64,000 nt of DNA from the NCBI GenBank assembly GCA_965279735.1, contig OZ257260.1, positions 3,968,001-4,032,000 of the forward strand. The letters run 5' to 3'. Source of the stretch: CAIUGU01 sp965279735. Lineage in GTDB: Bacteria > Pseudomonadota > Gammaproteobacteria > Steroidobacterales > Steroidobacteraceae. The notes under the pieces were generated by a model. It saw only the letters and a program-made list of their open reading frames with translations. It was not told the origin of the DNA and did not search any database. Positions 1 through 9,120 of this stretch are shown here, one piece after another. A program made the translations under genes and the position numbers. The number at the start of each line of letters is the position of its first letter. Position 1 is the first letter of the stretch.

Positions 1-2007
1 GAGGAGAAGACCGTTGATGCTGCCGTGGGCGGGCCGGTAACGGATACCTTTGGCGTACGCGTTGCAGGCCGCTACTACGAGCTGGACGATGCGGGCTATC
101 ACTCGGTCGTCGGCAACATTCCCCAGGGCGTGAAGGAAAACAAGGCAGCACGCCTGACCGCCGTATGGAAGCCGACAGACACCGTCGATGTGACCTTCAA
201 GTACGAATACCAGAACGTCTGGCAACGGGGTACGCCGAATGAGTACACCGTTTGTGAGTTGCGGCCTTCATTGAGCACGGCGAACCAGGTGGTTGCCCCG
301 GGCCTGCCTGCCCTGTGCGCCCTTGATGTAGCTGTCAACGGGATGAGTCTCGCGCTGGATGGCAGCCGTGCAACGGGCGGCACGCTCGATGCGCGCGCCG
401 CCGTGGAAGCCCTGAATGCCGCGAGCGGTGCTGCACCCGGAAGCCCCAACTACTGGGGTTACAGCGCACCTGGTTTTCCGGGCGGCATCGAGAACATCGC
501 GCGCAACCTGAACCAGGTGGACGAATACAACAAGAAGGAAGACCGTGACTTCCAGGCGGATATCTTTTCCGTAGCGCTCAACTGGAACGTCGGCAACCTG
601 ACTCTGTCGACGAATACTTCTCTCGTCCAGTACGACAAGGAGGACTGGCTCGATCCGGACGACAGTTCATTTGCGGTCTTCAACGATCATCGCCTCGAGG
701 ACTTCGAGCAATTCGGGCAGGAGGTCCGGCTGGCCTCCGGGACTGACCAGGTCTTCTCCTGGATGGTCGGTGCGTACTACCAACAGCACGACCTCAAATC
801 GCGTATCGACGTTTATCTGCCCCGTGTGCTCATCGATCCGGCGCTCATTCCGGCGGGCCTGACCCCGCGTGCGACTGCCTTCGGCGGTACGCTGACGGAA
901 GACTCGACCTGGATCAGCGGGTTTTTCGCGACCACATGGAATGTGACGGATAATTTCCGGATCAATCTGGGTGGGCGCTACCAGGACGCATCGAAGGACG
1001 GCAGGCTGCCTGCGGAAGTGGCCTACCTGCCCAGCAACTCCAACGTCTATGGGCCGTTCCAGCGCTTTCCGGACAACCGGGAAGCGAAGGGAACTGTATC
1101 CAACAGCGACTTCCTGCCTGAAGTGGGCGTCGAATTCAATGCCACTGACAACGTCATGCTGTATGCGAAATATGCAGAAGCATTCAAGAACGGCGGCTTC
1201 GTGATGTCGCCCCCGGTGGGTGGTGGTTTGCCATACGCCTTCACGTACGCCCCGGAGCGCGCGGAGGGCTTCGAGGTTGGCTACAAGGCCCGGCTGTTCG
1301 ACAACCGCATGGAGTTCAATGCCGCGGCGTACTACACGAAGTACACCGACCTGCAGGTGTCGATCTTCATCAGCTCCATCGGCCAGTTCATCACGACGAA
1401 TGCAGCCGAGGCCCATACGCAAGGCCTCGAATTCGACGGTCGCCTCGCCGTGACCAATGACTTCACCCTCGGGTTCTCGGGCGTCGTGGGTTCTGAAGCA
1501 CAGTACGACGTCTACGATGGCGCATCCTGCAATTCACTCGAAGCCAAGAGATGGGCAGCGGCACCGCCGCCCTGGCAGGCCGCCGATGCTTGCCGCGCCG
1601 ACCGGTCGGGAGTGGCTCTGCCCTACGCGCCGGAGTGGAGTGTCAGCCTGAATCCCGAGTACAGGCTTGATCTCAACCAGAAATACAGCTTGAAGCTGGG
1701 CGCCAACATGATGTTCTCGGACGGGTTCACCAATTGGGATGACGAGGATGACAGGGGGCCACCGGCATCGGGGACGTTGATCGGGGCTTTTGATCGGATC
1801 GATGCACGCGTCGCGCTGGTGCCTGCCGAAGGCAACTGGGAGTTTGCGCTGTACGGTCGCGACTTGACCGATACCAGACTGGTCGTCGGCAACGCGCCGG
1901 ACTTCCAGCACAAGTCCCTGGATCCCACGATCTACGATTCAGGCGGCATCGCGCGGGAGAGGGGGCGCCGCTACGGCGCACAGGTGACCTTCCGCTTCGG
2001 CAACTGA
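1..2007 (+). CDS. TonB-dependent receptor, C-terminal part (5' end outside window)
   Basis: The reading frame is open from base 1, so the start, signal peptide and most of the plug domain lie upstream. What remains, about 668 residues, is an outer-membrane beta-barrel: alternating aromatic strands, a segment reading YAKYAEAFKNGGF, and the terminal RRYGAQVTFRFGN, which ends close to the aromatic C-terminus typical of such barrels. Receptors of this class import a ligand across the outer membrane using TonB/ExbBD energy. The closest style is the large Xanthomonadales/sphingomonad receptor group used for carbohydrates, aromatics or siderophores, but the substrate cannot be read from this fragment. 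A strong intrinsic terminator follows 32 bases after the stop, so it is the last gene of its transcript. Confidence 0.93.
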   Translation, partial: EEKTVDAAVGGPVTDTFGVRVAGRYYELDDAGYHSVVGNIPQGVKENKAARLTAVWKPTDTVDVTFKYEYQNVWQRGTPNEYTVCELRPSLSTANQVVAPGLPALCALDVAVNGMSLALDGSRATGGTLDARAAVEALNAASGAAPGSPNYWGYSAPGFPGGIENIARNLNQVDEYNKKEDRDFQADIFSVALNWNVGNLTLSTNTSLVQYDKEDWLDPDDSSFAVFNDHRLEDFEQFGQEVRLASGTDQVFSWMVGAYYQQHDLKSRIDVYLPRVLIDPALIPAGLTPRATAFGGTLTEDSTWISGFFATTWNVTDNFRINLGGRYQDASKDGRLPAEVAYLPSNSNVYGPFQRFPDNREAKGTVSNSDFLPEVGVEFNATDNVMLYAKYAEAFKNGGFVMSPPVGGGLPYAFTYAPERAEGFEVGYKARLFDNRMEFNAAAYYTKYTDLQVSIFISSIGQFITTNAAEAHTQGLEFDGRLAVTNDFTLGFSGVVGSEAQYDVYDGASCNSLEAKRWAAAPPPWQAADACRADRSGVALPYAPEWSVSLNPEYRLDLNQKYSLKLGANMMFSDGFTNWDDEDDRGPPASGTLIGAFDRIDARVALVPAEGNWEFALYGRDLTDTRLVVGNAPDFQHKSLDPTIYDSGGIARERGRRYGAQVTFRFGN

Positions 2008-2038
2008 TGGCGGGATTTTTCTGCAGCTTCTCCCTGTG

Positions 2039-2073
2039 CCCTGCCTTGGTCCCCCTCGGCAGGGTTTTTTTTT
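2039..2073 (+). terminator. Rho-independent terminator after the TonB-dependent receptor
   Basis: A 7-bp GC stem (CCCTGCC at 2039-2045 with GGCAGGG at 2058-2064) is followed directly by nine T residues (2065-2073). It lies just past the receptor stop codon and ahead of the convergent LysR gene. Confidence 0.9.
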
Positions 2074-2127
2074 GCAACCACCTGACCGTACAGTCATGGC
2101 CGCGGACGAAGCAGCGTTGAAGGTTTT

Positions 2128-3054
2128 CTATCTACCAGACGGCAGCTCGGCGGCGGAAGAAAGCGGTCGCTGGCGCAGCATCTCCCCGAGAAGATCGCGG
2201 AACGCCGTGATCTTGCGCGGAGTGAGTTTGCGGCTTGCCTGCACGATGTAGACGGTGCTCGTCAGGCCCGTCCAGCGGGGCAGCACTCGCACCAGCGTGC
2301 CAGCTGCCACTTCCGCATCTGCAATGAAAGAGGGCAGTGCCCCGATGCCGCTCCCCGCCTTCAATGCTTCGCGGATGAAGGACATGTCATTTCCGACAAT
2401 GCGGAGCCGCGCATCGCCAATCGCCTTCGTCAGCTGACCGCCAAGCACAGCCTGTTGTGCGCCTCGAAATGCAACCCACTCGTGGTGCCGCAGTTCCGCC
2501 ATCGTTCGGGGGGTGCCTTTCCGCAGAAGATAGGCAGGCGCGGCGTAGAGCTGAAAGACTATCGCTCCCACTTTTTGCACTACCAGCGACGAATCACGCA
2601 GGGCCTTCACCGAGACCCTCAAGGCGAGATCCATGCCCTGGCCGACCATGTCCACGACTTCGTTGGTCAGGTGCACATCGACGTGCGTTGCGGGATAGCG
2701 CGCGGTGAAGCGGGTGGCTGCTTCTGCCAGTACCGCCGCACCGAGATCCGCAGTGGAGGTGATCCGCAACGTACCGGACGGCAGTTCTTCGCGCTCAGGC
2801 AGATCAGCCAACGATCCTTCAAGGGACAACAAGGCGCCGGCAACCCGGTCGTAAAGCGCGGCGCCCGCAGTGGTGACTGCAACGCTGCGGGTCGTGCGAT
2901 GGAACAGCCGCACGCCCACGCTGGCTTCGAGCGCCGCTACCGCCCTGCTCACTGTCGAACGCGGTACACCCAGGCCCGTTGCAGCAGCGGAGAAGCTGCC
3001 AGTGTCGCGGACCGCGACGAACGCACGGACCAGGTTGAGATCGATTGTTGCCAT
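2128..3054 (-). CDS. LysR family transcriptional regulator
   Basis: A 308-residue protein, normal length for LysR. The N-terminal winged helix-turn-helix begins at once (MATIDLNLVRAFVAVRDTGS, with SFSAAATGLGVPRSTVSRAVAALE as the recognition region), followed by the periplasmic-binding-like effector domain. The ATG at 3052-3054 is chosen because the HTH starts there; an in-frame upstream extension has no LysR features. It is divergent from an NmrA-like oxidoreductase gene, the usual arrangement in which a LysR protein controls its neighbour and itself. The effector is unknown. Confidence 0.93.
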   Translation of the reverse strand: MATIDLNLVRAFVAVRDTGSFSAAATGLGVPRSTVSRAVAALEASVGVRLFHRTTRSVAVTTAGAALYDRVAGALLSLEGSLADLPEREELPSGTLRITSTADLGAAVLAEAATRFTARYPATHVDVHLTNEVVDMVGQGMDLALRVSVKALRDSSLVVQKVGAIVFQLYAAPAYLLRKGTPRTMAELRHHEWVAFRGAQQAVLGGQLTKAIGDARLRIVGNDMSFIREALKAGSGIGALPSFIADAEVAAGTLVRVLPRWTGLTSTVYIVQASRKLTPRKITAFRDLLGEMLRQRPLSSAAELPSGR

Positions 3055-3072
3055 TTCGCACCACAGAAAACC

Positions 3073-3090
3073 GGAACCAAGTATTGTTCC
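3073..3090. promoter_or_regulatory. Candidate LysR operator between divergent genes
   Basis: A dyad, GGAAC (3073-3077), 8-base spacer, GTTCC (3086-3090), lies in the 82-bp space between the divergent LysR and NmrA-like starts. Position and symmetry fit a LysR binding site, but no consensus for this regulator is known to me. Confidence 0.4.
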
Positions 3091-3136
3091 TTGAATGGCA
3101 CGGATGCAAGCTGGCCTCCTCACAACGGAGACAGCC

Positions 3137-4024
3137 ATGACCACTTCCCCCTTACTCGTTACCGGTGCAGCGGGCAACCTCGGCCGCCGCGTTCTCGACC
3201 TGCTGCTCGAACAGCAGGCCGGGCCGATCATTGCCACTACCCGCAAGCCGGAAGCGCTTGCCGACTATGCAGCGAAGGGTGTGGACGTGCGGCAAGCCGA
3301 TTTTGAAAACGAGGCTGGATCGGCACAGGCATTCCGCGGTGCAGTGCGCGCTCTGCTCATCAGTACGGACGCGCTCTTTCAACCGGGCCAGCGCACTGCC
3401 CAGCATCTCGCGGCTTTGCGGGCGATGGAAAAGGCCGGAGTGCGCCACGTCGTCTACACATCGTTCGTCAATCCGCATCCCGGCACGGCGGTGCGGATCT
3501 CGGCTGATCATCGCGAGACAGAAGCGGCGCTCGCGAAGTCAGCGTTCGATTTCACCATCCTGCGGAACAACCTTTACATGGATCTCATGTTGAGGGCCCT
3601 GACTCCGGCTGTTGCTTCCGGTCAACTGGTGAACGCGCGAGGCACCGGTGCAGCAGGTTTCGTGACGCGCGAAGATTGCGCCAGGGTTGCCGCGGCAGCG
3701 CTTTCCGGCAACATCACTGGTCGACAGACGCTGGACGTGACCGGCCCGGCCGCGTTGACGAGCGAGCAGGTTGCTTCGATCACAAGTCAAGTCAGTGGAC
3801 GGCCGGTGAAGAATGTCTCCATTCCTCCGGACGCCTTGCGCGACGGCATGATCAAGCAGGGCCTGCCACCCCCGGTCGCGGACTTGCTGCTGGGCTTTGA
3901 CCTCGGTGTACAGAGCGGCGATTTCGCGGTGGCCACGGACGTGGTGCAGAAGTTGACGGGCCAGGCTCCCCAGTCGTTGCAGGAATTCCTGATCGCGAAT
4001 CGCTCGGCCCTTATGTCTGCCTAG
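3137..4024 (+). CDS. NmrA-like NAD(P)-binding oxidoreductase (atypical SDR)
   Basis: A 295-residue Rossmann protein. The N-terminal TGAAGNLGRRVLDLL is the glycine-rich dinucleotide-binding loop of atypical short-chain dehydrogenases, followed by an NmrA-like body (AMEKAGVRHVVYTSFVNPHPGT). Relatives act as NAD(P)H-sensing proteins or quinone oxidoreductases (QorB-like). The ATG at 3137 is preferred over an upstream in-frame ATG at 3095 because ACGGAG precedes it at proper spacing and the fold starts right after. It is divergent from the LysR gene, which probably regulates it. Substrate unknown. Confidence 0.88.
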   Translation: MTTSPLLVTGAAGNLGRRVLDLLLEQQAGPIIATTRKPEALADYAAKGVDVRQADFENEAGSAQAFRGAVRALLISTDALFQPGQRTAQHLAALRAMEKAGVRHVVYTSFVNPHPGTAVRISADHRETEAALAKSAFDFTILRNNLYMDLMLRALTPAVASGQLVNARGTGAAGFVTREDCARVAAAALSGNITGRQTLDVTGPAALTSEQVASITSQVSGRPVKNVSIPPDALRDGMIKQGLPPPVADLLLGFDLGVQSGDFAVATDVVQKLTGQAPQSLQEFLIANRSALMSA

Positions 4025-4115
4025 AACAGCCGTTGCGGCTTTCGCCTGCTGTCACTTACGATGCGCTGTCGGCCTGCCGGGTCGACAACAATTCGAAATT
4101 GCAGGGGGCAAATAG

Positions 4116-5861
4116 ATGAAAGGTCAAGTCAAGGCACTGGCATGCATGGTGCTTGGATCGCTGTATGGCGTTGGGGCGTCTGCGGCACAACCCGCGCCGG
4201 CTTTCGTGCCTGTCACGGATGCGATGCTGGAAAATCCCGATCCGGCCAACTGGATGATGTGGCGCAGGACCCAGAACAGCTGGGGCTACAGCCCTCTCAA
4301 GCAGATAGACAAGCGCAACGTCGGCAAGCTGCAGCTGGTCTGGACGCGAGGCCTCGGTCCTGGCGTTCAGGAAGGCACACCGCTCGTCTACAACGGCACG
4401 ATGTACTTCCCGCACCCCAGCGATCTGGTGCAGGCGCTGGACGCCGCAACGGGTGATCTCAAGTGGGAGTACAAGCGCACGTTGCCGGATGACCTTGGCA
4501 AGTATTTCCCGGCGCCGACGGCCAATCGCAACCTGTCGATCTATGGCAACCTGATCATCGATACGAGCTCCGATGATTTTGCCTTCGCCCTGAATGCCGA
4601 GACCGGCAAGCTGGCGTGGGAAACGAAGATCCTCGATTACCACACCGGTGCACAGCAGACTTCGGGTCCGCTGATCGTCAAGGGCAAGGCGATTTCCGGC
4701 CGGGGCTGCGAGCCGGAAGGCGGCCCGGATGCATGCGTGATCGTTGCGCACGATGCCGTGACGGGGAAGGAGATCTGGCGTACGCGCACCATCCCGCGTC
4801 CAGGTGAACCCGGTGATGCAAGCTGGGCGGGGCTGCCTGATGAAGCACGCTGGCACGTCGGCACCTGGATGGTTCCCAGCTACGATCCCGAACTGAACCT
4901 CATCTTCATCGGCACGTCCGTCACCTCGCCGGCGCCCAAGTACATGCTCGCGGGCAACGATAAGGAATATCTGTTCCACAACTCGACGCTCGCGCTGAAT
5001 TCGGACACCGGCAAGATGGTCTGGTACTACCAGCATCTCGTCGATCACTGGGATCTCGATCATCCCTATGAGCGGCTGCTGGTCGATACGGCAGTGACAC
5101 CTGACAAATCGCAGGTCACCTGGATCAATCCACGCCTCAAGCCGGGTGAGCGCCGCAAGGTGCTCACGGGTATTCCCGGCAAGACGGGTCTCGTCTATAC
5201 GCTCGATCGTCAGACTGGCGAATTCCTGTGGGCGCGTCCCACGGTCTATCAGAACGTCGTGGGCAACATCGACGGCGCGACGGGCAAGGTGATTCCGAAT
5301 CCGGCAACAGTGATGAAAGGCGTAGGCGATACGGTCATTGCCTGCCCGAGCTCTGGGGGCGGCAAGAACTGGCCCGCCGGCGCTTACAGCCCGCTGACCA
5401 ATACGATGTACTACCCGTTGCGGAATACCTGTTCGTCAGTGACCGCGATCATGGAGAAGCCGAGCCAGGAATCGCTTTACGCGATCGCACGTAAACCTGT
5501 CGAGGTTCCGGGGGGTGGTGAGCTTGGTACGGTGCAGGCCATCTCCGTTGAAACCGGCAAGGTGACGTGGAAGTTCGACCAGCCGGAAATTCCTTTGTCG
5601 CTTGTTGCAACAGGCGGCGGGCTGCTGTTCGGCGGCGATGCGGATGGACACTTCCGCGCGTTCGACCAGAACACCGGCAAGGTGCTGTGGGAGATCAACC
5701 TGCATTCACCGGTCGGCGGCTATCCCGTGACGTACAGCGTGAACGGCAAGCAGTACATCGCTGTCAGCACCGGAACCACGTTGGGCGGTGCAAGAGCGGG
5801 AGCGGCCGGACAATCGGTCGTGCCTCCGAGCGGCCTGTTCGTGTTTGCGTTGCCGGAGTAA
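4116..5861 (+). CDS. PQQ-dependent alcohol dehydrogenase (quinoprotein), copy 1
   Basis: A 581-residue periplasmic quinoprotein with a signal peptide (residues 1 to about 25, cleavage near ASA-AQ). The eight-bladed propeller shows repeated tryptophan-docking units such as LDAATGDLKWEYKR and LNAETGKLAWE, a late NWPAGAYSP motif, and a C-terminal GGLLFGGDADGHFRAFD unit. HWDLDHPYE is the likely catalytic-aspartate region. Such enzymes oxidise primary alcohols or related substrates and pass electrons to a separate cytochrome c; no heme-binding CxxCH domain is present here. No adjacent CC dipeptide is found, so the vicinal disulfide of methanol and ethanol dehydrogenases is missing. GCAGGGGG precedes the ATG. 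A closely related paralogue follows 76 bases downstream. Confidence 0.93.
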   Translation: MKGQVKALACMVLGSLYGVGASAAQPAPAFVPVTDAMLENPDPANWMMWRRTQNSWGYSPLKQIDKRNVGKLQLVWTRGLGPGVQEGTPLVYNGTMYFPHPSDLVQALDAATGDLKWEYKRTLPDDLGKYFPAPTANRNLSIYGNLIIDTSSDDFAFALNAETGKLAWETKILDYHTGAQQTSGPLIVKGKAISGRGCEPEGGPDACVIVAHDAVTGKEIWRTRTIPRPGEPGDASWAGLPDEARWHVGTWMVPSYDPELNLIFIGTSVTSPAPKYMLAGNDKEYLFHNSTLALNSDTGKMVWYYQHLVDHWDLDHPYERLLVDTAVTPDKSQVTWINPRLKPGERRKVLTGIPGKTGLVYTLDRQTGEFLWARPTVYQNVVGNIDGATGKVIPNPATVMKGVGDTVIACPSSGGGKNWPAGAYSPLTNTMYYPLRNTCSSVTAIMEKPSQESLYAIARKPVEVPGGGELGTVQAISVETGKVTWKFDQPEIPLSLVATGGGLLFGGDADGHFRAFDQNTGKVLWEINLHSPVGGYPVTYSVNGKQYIAVSTGTTLGGARAGAAGQSVVPPSGLFVFALPE

Positions 5862-5889
5862 CGCACAGCGTATTCAGTTGGAATGGGCA

Positions 5890-5912
5890 GGGACTGTGCT
5901 TCGCACAGTCCC
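5890..5912. other. Stable hairpin between the two PQQ dehydrogenase genes
   Basis: Perfect 9-bp arms GGGACTGTG (5890-5898) and CACAGTCCC (5904-5912) enclose CTTCG. No T-run follows, so it is not a normal intrinsic terminator. It may limit read-through or protect the upstream mRNA. Confidence 0.55.
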
Positions 5913-5937
5913 GATAAACAATGTTTCCGGGGATTGC

Positions 5938-7689
5938 ATGAAAGCAGGCAAACGCGTTCGGGTCTCGGTGTTGGCCGCTCTGGCTGCGGTGACGACAGGT
6001 GCGGGTGTGGTTCTGGCGCAGCAGCAGCCGTTCACGCCCGTGACGGATGCAATGCTGGAAAAACCCGATCCTGCGAGCTGGCTCATGTGGCGGCGCACGC
6101 AGGATAGCTGGGGCTACAGCCCCTTGAAGCAGATCAATCGGCGCAACGTGAGCAAGCTGCAGCTCGTGTGGACTCGCAGTCTCGGGCCGGGCGTCCAGGA
6201 GGGGACGCCCCTGGTGTACGACGGCACAATGTATTTCCCCAACCCGAGTGACCTGATCCAGGCGCTGGACGCCACCACGGGCGAGCTCAAGTGGGAGTAC
6301 AAGCGCAAGATTCCGGATGACGCCGGCAAGTATTTCCCGGTCCCGGCGATCAACCGCAATCTGGCCATCTTCGATCGCTACATCCTTGATACCAGCATCG
6401 ACAACTATGCTTTCGCTCTCGATGCGGAGACGGGCAAGCTCGCGTGGGAAACCAAGATCCACGATTACCAGAGGGGAGCGCAGCAGACCTCGGGTCCTAT
6501 CATTGCCAAGGGCAAGATGATCAGCGGACGAGGGTGCGAGCCCGAGGGGGGGCCTGATGCCTGCGTGATCCTGGCGCACGATGCGAAGACGGGCAAGGAG
6601 CTGTGGCGCACGCGCACGATTCCGCGGCCGGGAGAGCCCGGCGATGAAAGCTGGGGTGGCCTCCCGGATGAGGCGCGGTGGCATGTCGGAACCTGGATGG
6701 TCCCGAGCTATGACCCCGAGCTGAATCTCATCTACGTCGGCACGTCAGTCACCTCGCCGGCGCCGAAATACATGCTCGCCGGCAATGACAAGCAACACCT
6801 GTTCCACAACTCGACGCTGGCGCTGAATGCGGATACCGGCAAGATCGTCTGGTACTACCAGCATCTCATCGATCACTGGGATCTCGACCATCCCTTCGAA
6901 CGGCTTTTGATTGATACCGCGGTAACGCCTGATCCAGCAGAAGTCACGTGGATCAATCCTCGCCTCAAGGCGGGCGAGCGGCGCAAGGTGATGACAGGCA
7001 TTCCCGGCAAGACGGGCCTCGTCTACACGCTAGATCGCCAGACAGGTGAGTTCCTGTGGGCACGGCCTACGGTGTATCAGAACGTCGTGGGCAGCATCGA
7101 CGGCGCCACCGGCAAGGTCACCGTCAATCCGGCCACCATCATGGAGGGCGTGGGCAAGACTGTAACCGCCTGCCCTGGAGCGACAGGCGGCCGCAATTGG
7201 CCCGCGGGTGCTTACAGTCCCGACAGCGGCCTCATGTACTTCCCGCTGCGGGATTCCTGTTCGACAGTGACTTCCGTTGCCGAAAAGCCCAGCCAGGATT
7301 CACTGTATGCCTTCGCCTCCAAGGCGGCGGCCGTGCCGGGTGATGACGGCAAGATGGGGAATATCCAGGCGATCTCCGTCGCCACGGGCAAGGTCAAATG
7401 GAAATTTGACCAGGACGAGGTGCCGTACTCGCTGCTCACGACAGGCGGTGGGCTGCTGTTCGGTGGAGATGAGCACGGCAATTTCCGCGCGTTCGACCAG
7501 GACAGTGGCAAGGTGCTCTGGAAGTTGCAATTGAACGGACCTGTCGGTGGATATCCGGTCACTTACAGCGTCGACGGTCGTCAGTATCTCGCGATCAGCA
7601 CGGGCCTGACGCGTAGAGGCACGCCTGCGGGACCGGTGACCTCCGTCGCGCCGGCCAGTATCCTGTACGTGTTCGCGTTGCCGGAATAA
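5938..7689 (+). CDS. PQQ-dependent alcohol dehydrogenase (quinoprotein), copy 2
   Basis: A 583-residue paralogue of the preceding gene, aligning end to end with only short differences and sharing long blocks such as LVWTRSLGPGVQEGTPLVY and RRKVMTGIPGKTGLVYTLD. The ATG at 5938 is taken because a signal peptide follows (KAGKRVRVSVLAALAAVTTG to about residue 29, ending VLAQQ); an upstream in-frame extension overlaps the inter-gene hairpin and has no leader. Propeller repeats, the HWDLDHPFE region and the C-terminal GGLLFGGDEHGNFRAFD unit are intact, and there is again no vicinal CC pair and no cytochrome domain. The two copies probably arose by tandem duplication; different substrate or lanthanide/calcium preference is possible but not visible here. 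Confidence 0.93.
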   Translation: MKAGKRVRVSVLAALAAVTTGAGVVLAQQQPFTPVTDAMLEKPDPASWLMWRRTQDSWGYSPLKQINRRNVSKLQLVWTRSLGPGVQEGTPLVYDGTMYFPNPSDLIQALDATTGELKWEYKRKIPDDAGKYFPVPAINRNLAIFDRYILDTSIDNYAFALDAETGKLAWETKIHDYQRGAQQTSGPIIAKGKMISGRGCEPEGGPDACVILAHDAKTGKELWRTRTIPRPGEPGDESWGGLPDEARWHVGTWMVPSYDPELNLIYVGTSVTSPAPKYMLAGNDKQHLFHNSTLALNADTGKIVWYYQHLIDHWDLDHPFERLLIDTAVTPDPAEVTWINPRLKAGERRKVMTGIPGKTGLVYTLDRQTGEFLWARPTVYQNVVGSIDGATGKVTVNPATIMEGVGKTVTACPGATGGRNWPAGAYSPDSGLMYFPLRDSCSTVTSVAEKPSQDSLYAFASKAAAVPGDDGKMGNIQAISVATGKVKWKFDQDEVPYSLLTTGGGLLFGGDEHGNFRAFDQDSGKVLWKLQLNGPVGGYPVTYSVDGRQYLAISTGLTRRGTPAGPVTSVAPASILYVFALPE

Positions 7690-7704
7690 ACAGCATCAGG
7701 GCAG

Positions 7705-7730
7705 CTCCCTGCAACGCAAGGTGCAGGGAG
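7705..7730. other. Hairpin after the second PQQ dehydrogenase gene
   Basis: Arms CTCCCTGCA (7705-7713) and TGCAGGGAG (7722-7730) form a perfect 9-bp stem 15 bases after the stop. There is no T-run, as in the hairpin after copy 1. It separates the dehydrogenase pair from the dehydratase gene. Confidence 0.5.
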
Positions 7731-7757
7731 TGACGGTGCTCCAGGGATTCCTCACTG

Positions 7758-8714
7758 ATGACCACGCTGACCCTTGCAGATATCGAGGCCGCAGCGGAAC
7801 GCATTCGTCCGTACGTTCATCGCACCCCGGTCCTGACTTCCACGCAGCTGAACGAACGTTTCGGTACGCAGCTGTTTTTCAAGTGCGAGAACCTGCAGAA
7901 GACCGGTTCCTTCAAGGCTCGCGGCGCCCACAACGCCGTGTTCTCCCTGTCGGATGAGGTGGCAGCCAGAGGCGTCGTCACGCATTCCTCGGGCAACCAT
8001 GCCGCGGCGCTTGCATTGGCTGCGCGACGACGCGGTATTCCCGCGACGGTCGTGATGCCGTCGAATGCATCGGCCACCAAGAAGGCGGCAGTGGTCGCGT
8101 ATGGTGCAACGCTGATCGAGTGCGAACCCACGCTCAGCGCACGCGAAGCGACGGCGTCAAGGATTCTCGCGGAGACCGGCGGCACGCTTGTTCACCCTTA
8201 CAACGATTTTCGGGTAGTGGCGGGGCAGGGGACGGCCGCTCTCGAATTGCTCGGCGAGCATCCCGAACTTGAATTGCTGCTGGCGCCCGTCGGGGGTGGC
8301 GGGTTGCTCGCAGGTTCTGCAATCGCTGCGAAGACGTTGCACCCTGAAATTCGTGTGATCGGCGTCGAACCCGAGATCGCGGATGACACCTACCGTTCAT
8401 TCCACGGCAATACACGCGTGACGTTGAATTCTTCCACCACCATCGCGGATGGCCTGCGTGGGTCCATCGGCGAACGCAATCTCGAAATGCTCCGTACCCA
8501 TGTCGACGACGTAGTCACGGTGAGTGAAGCAGCCATTCTTGAAGCCACGCGTTTTTTCTGGGAACGCATGAAAATAGTGGTCGAACCGTCGGGTGCGGTA
8601 CCACTGGCCGGCATCCTGAGCGGCAAGATCGCAGTTGCCGGAAAGCGCGTGGGTGTGATCATTTCCGGCGGCAACGTCGATCTCGACGCGTTGCCCTGGA
8701 TCAAGGCCGGCTGA
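7758..8714 (+). CDS. PLP-dependent threonine/serine dehydratase family protein
   Basis: A 318-residue fold-type II PLP enzyme. KTGSFKARGA carries the Schiff-base lysine, SSGNHAAALALAAR and PVGGGGLLAGSA are the phosphate- and cofactor-binding loops, and ISGGNVDL closes the active site. The protein has only the catalytic domain, without the C-terminal ACT-like regulatory domain of biosynthetic IlvA, so it resembles catabolic threonine dehydratase, serine racemase or hydroxyaspartate dehydratase. The reaction would be deamination of a hydroxy-amino acid to a 2-oxo acid and ammonia; which one cannot be decided from sequence. Confidence 0.9.
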   Translation: MTTLTLADIEAAAERIRPYVHRTPVLTSTQLNERFGTQLFFKCENLQKTGSFKARGAHNAVFSLSDEVAARGVVTHSSGNHAAALALAARRRGIPATVVMPSNASATKKAAVVAYGATLIECEPTLSAREATASRILAETGGTLVHPYNDFRVVAGQGTAALELLGEHPELELLLAPVGGGGLLAGSAIAAKTLHPEIRVIGVEPEIADDTYRSFHGNTRVTLNSSTTIADGLRGSIGERNLEMLRTHVDDVVTVSEAAILEATRFFWERMKIVVEPSGAVPLAGILSGKIAVAGKRVGVIISGGNVDLDALPWIKAG

Positions 8715-8715
8715 C

Positions 8716-9111
8716 TCAGCCGGTTCCTGTCAGCGGGTCCAGCCGCAGCCGGACATTGCCGGCGCTGTCCAGCAGCAAGAGCTTTGTGTTTTCTATTTTC
8801 CAGGAACGTACTTCCCGCAGGGCGCGCAGGTACCGGTCTTCCTGGTCCATGAGTGCAGGCACGCACGCCATTCGCGTCGAGGCGAGTTCGCCAAAGCGGA
8901 TGGAATTGGCCGCGATCTGCACTTCGCCCGAGAAACGGTTGCAACCGCCGCGCCCGGAAGCACGGTCGGCATCGATGTCCAGCGTCGACTGTGCATTGTC
9001 GATGACGCCGCGGCCATCGATGTCTTCTGCAAGCCAGCGGGTGCCTTCGAGGGTGGGCATGGAAACGCAGCCGGACAAGAGGATGAAAGCGCAGGCTGAC
9101 GCGTAACGCAT
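8716..9111 (-). CDS. META-domain lipoprotein
   Basis: A 131-residue protein with a lipoprotein signal (FILLSGC, lipidated Cys at about residue 15). The mature part matches the META/HslJ pattern: LEGTRWLAEDIDG, then GGCNRFSG, then a cluster around STRMACVPALMDQEDRYLRAL. META proteins are small periplasmic or outer-membrane lipoproteins with poorly known roles, in some cases in heat or antibiotic response. It ends 1 base past the convergent dehydratase and starts 9 bases after the PhzF-like gene stop on the same strand, so it is probably translated from the same transcript as that gene. Confidence 0.85.
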   Translation of the reverse strand: MRYASACAFILLSGCVSMPTLEGTRWLAEDIDGRGVIDNAQSTLDIDADRASGRGGCNRFSGEVQIAANSIRFGELASTRMACVPALMDQEDRYLRALREVRSWKIENTKLLLLDSAGNVRLRLDPLTGTG

Positions 9112-9120
9112 TGCATCTCC

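Noticed and set aside
34..1422. Several frames on both strands over the first receptor
   Set aside because: They lie within the receptor gene and give low-complexity arginine/serine-rich translations.
5890..5912. Hairpin between PQQ dehydrogenases as a terminator
   Set aside because: No T-run follows, and the same-direction paralogue begins 26 bases later, so it is listed as a structure only.
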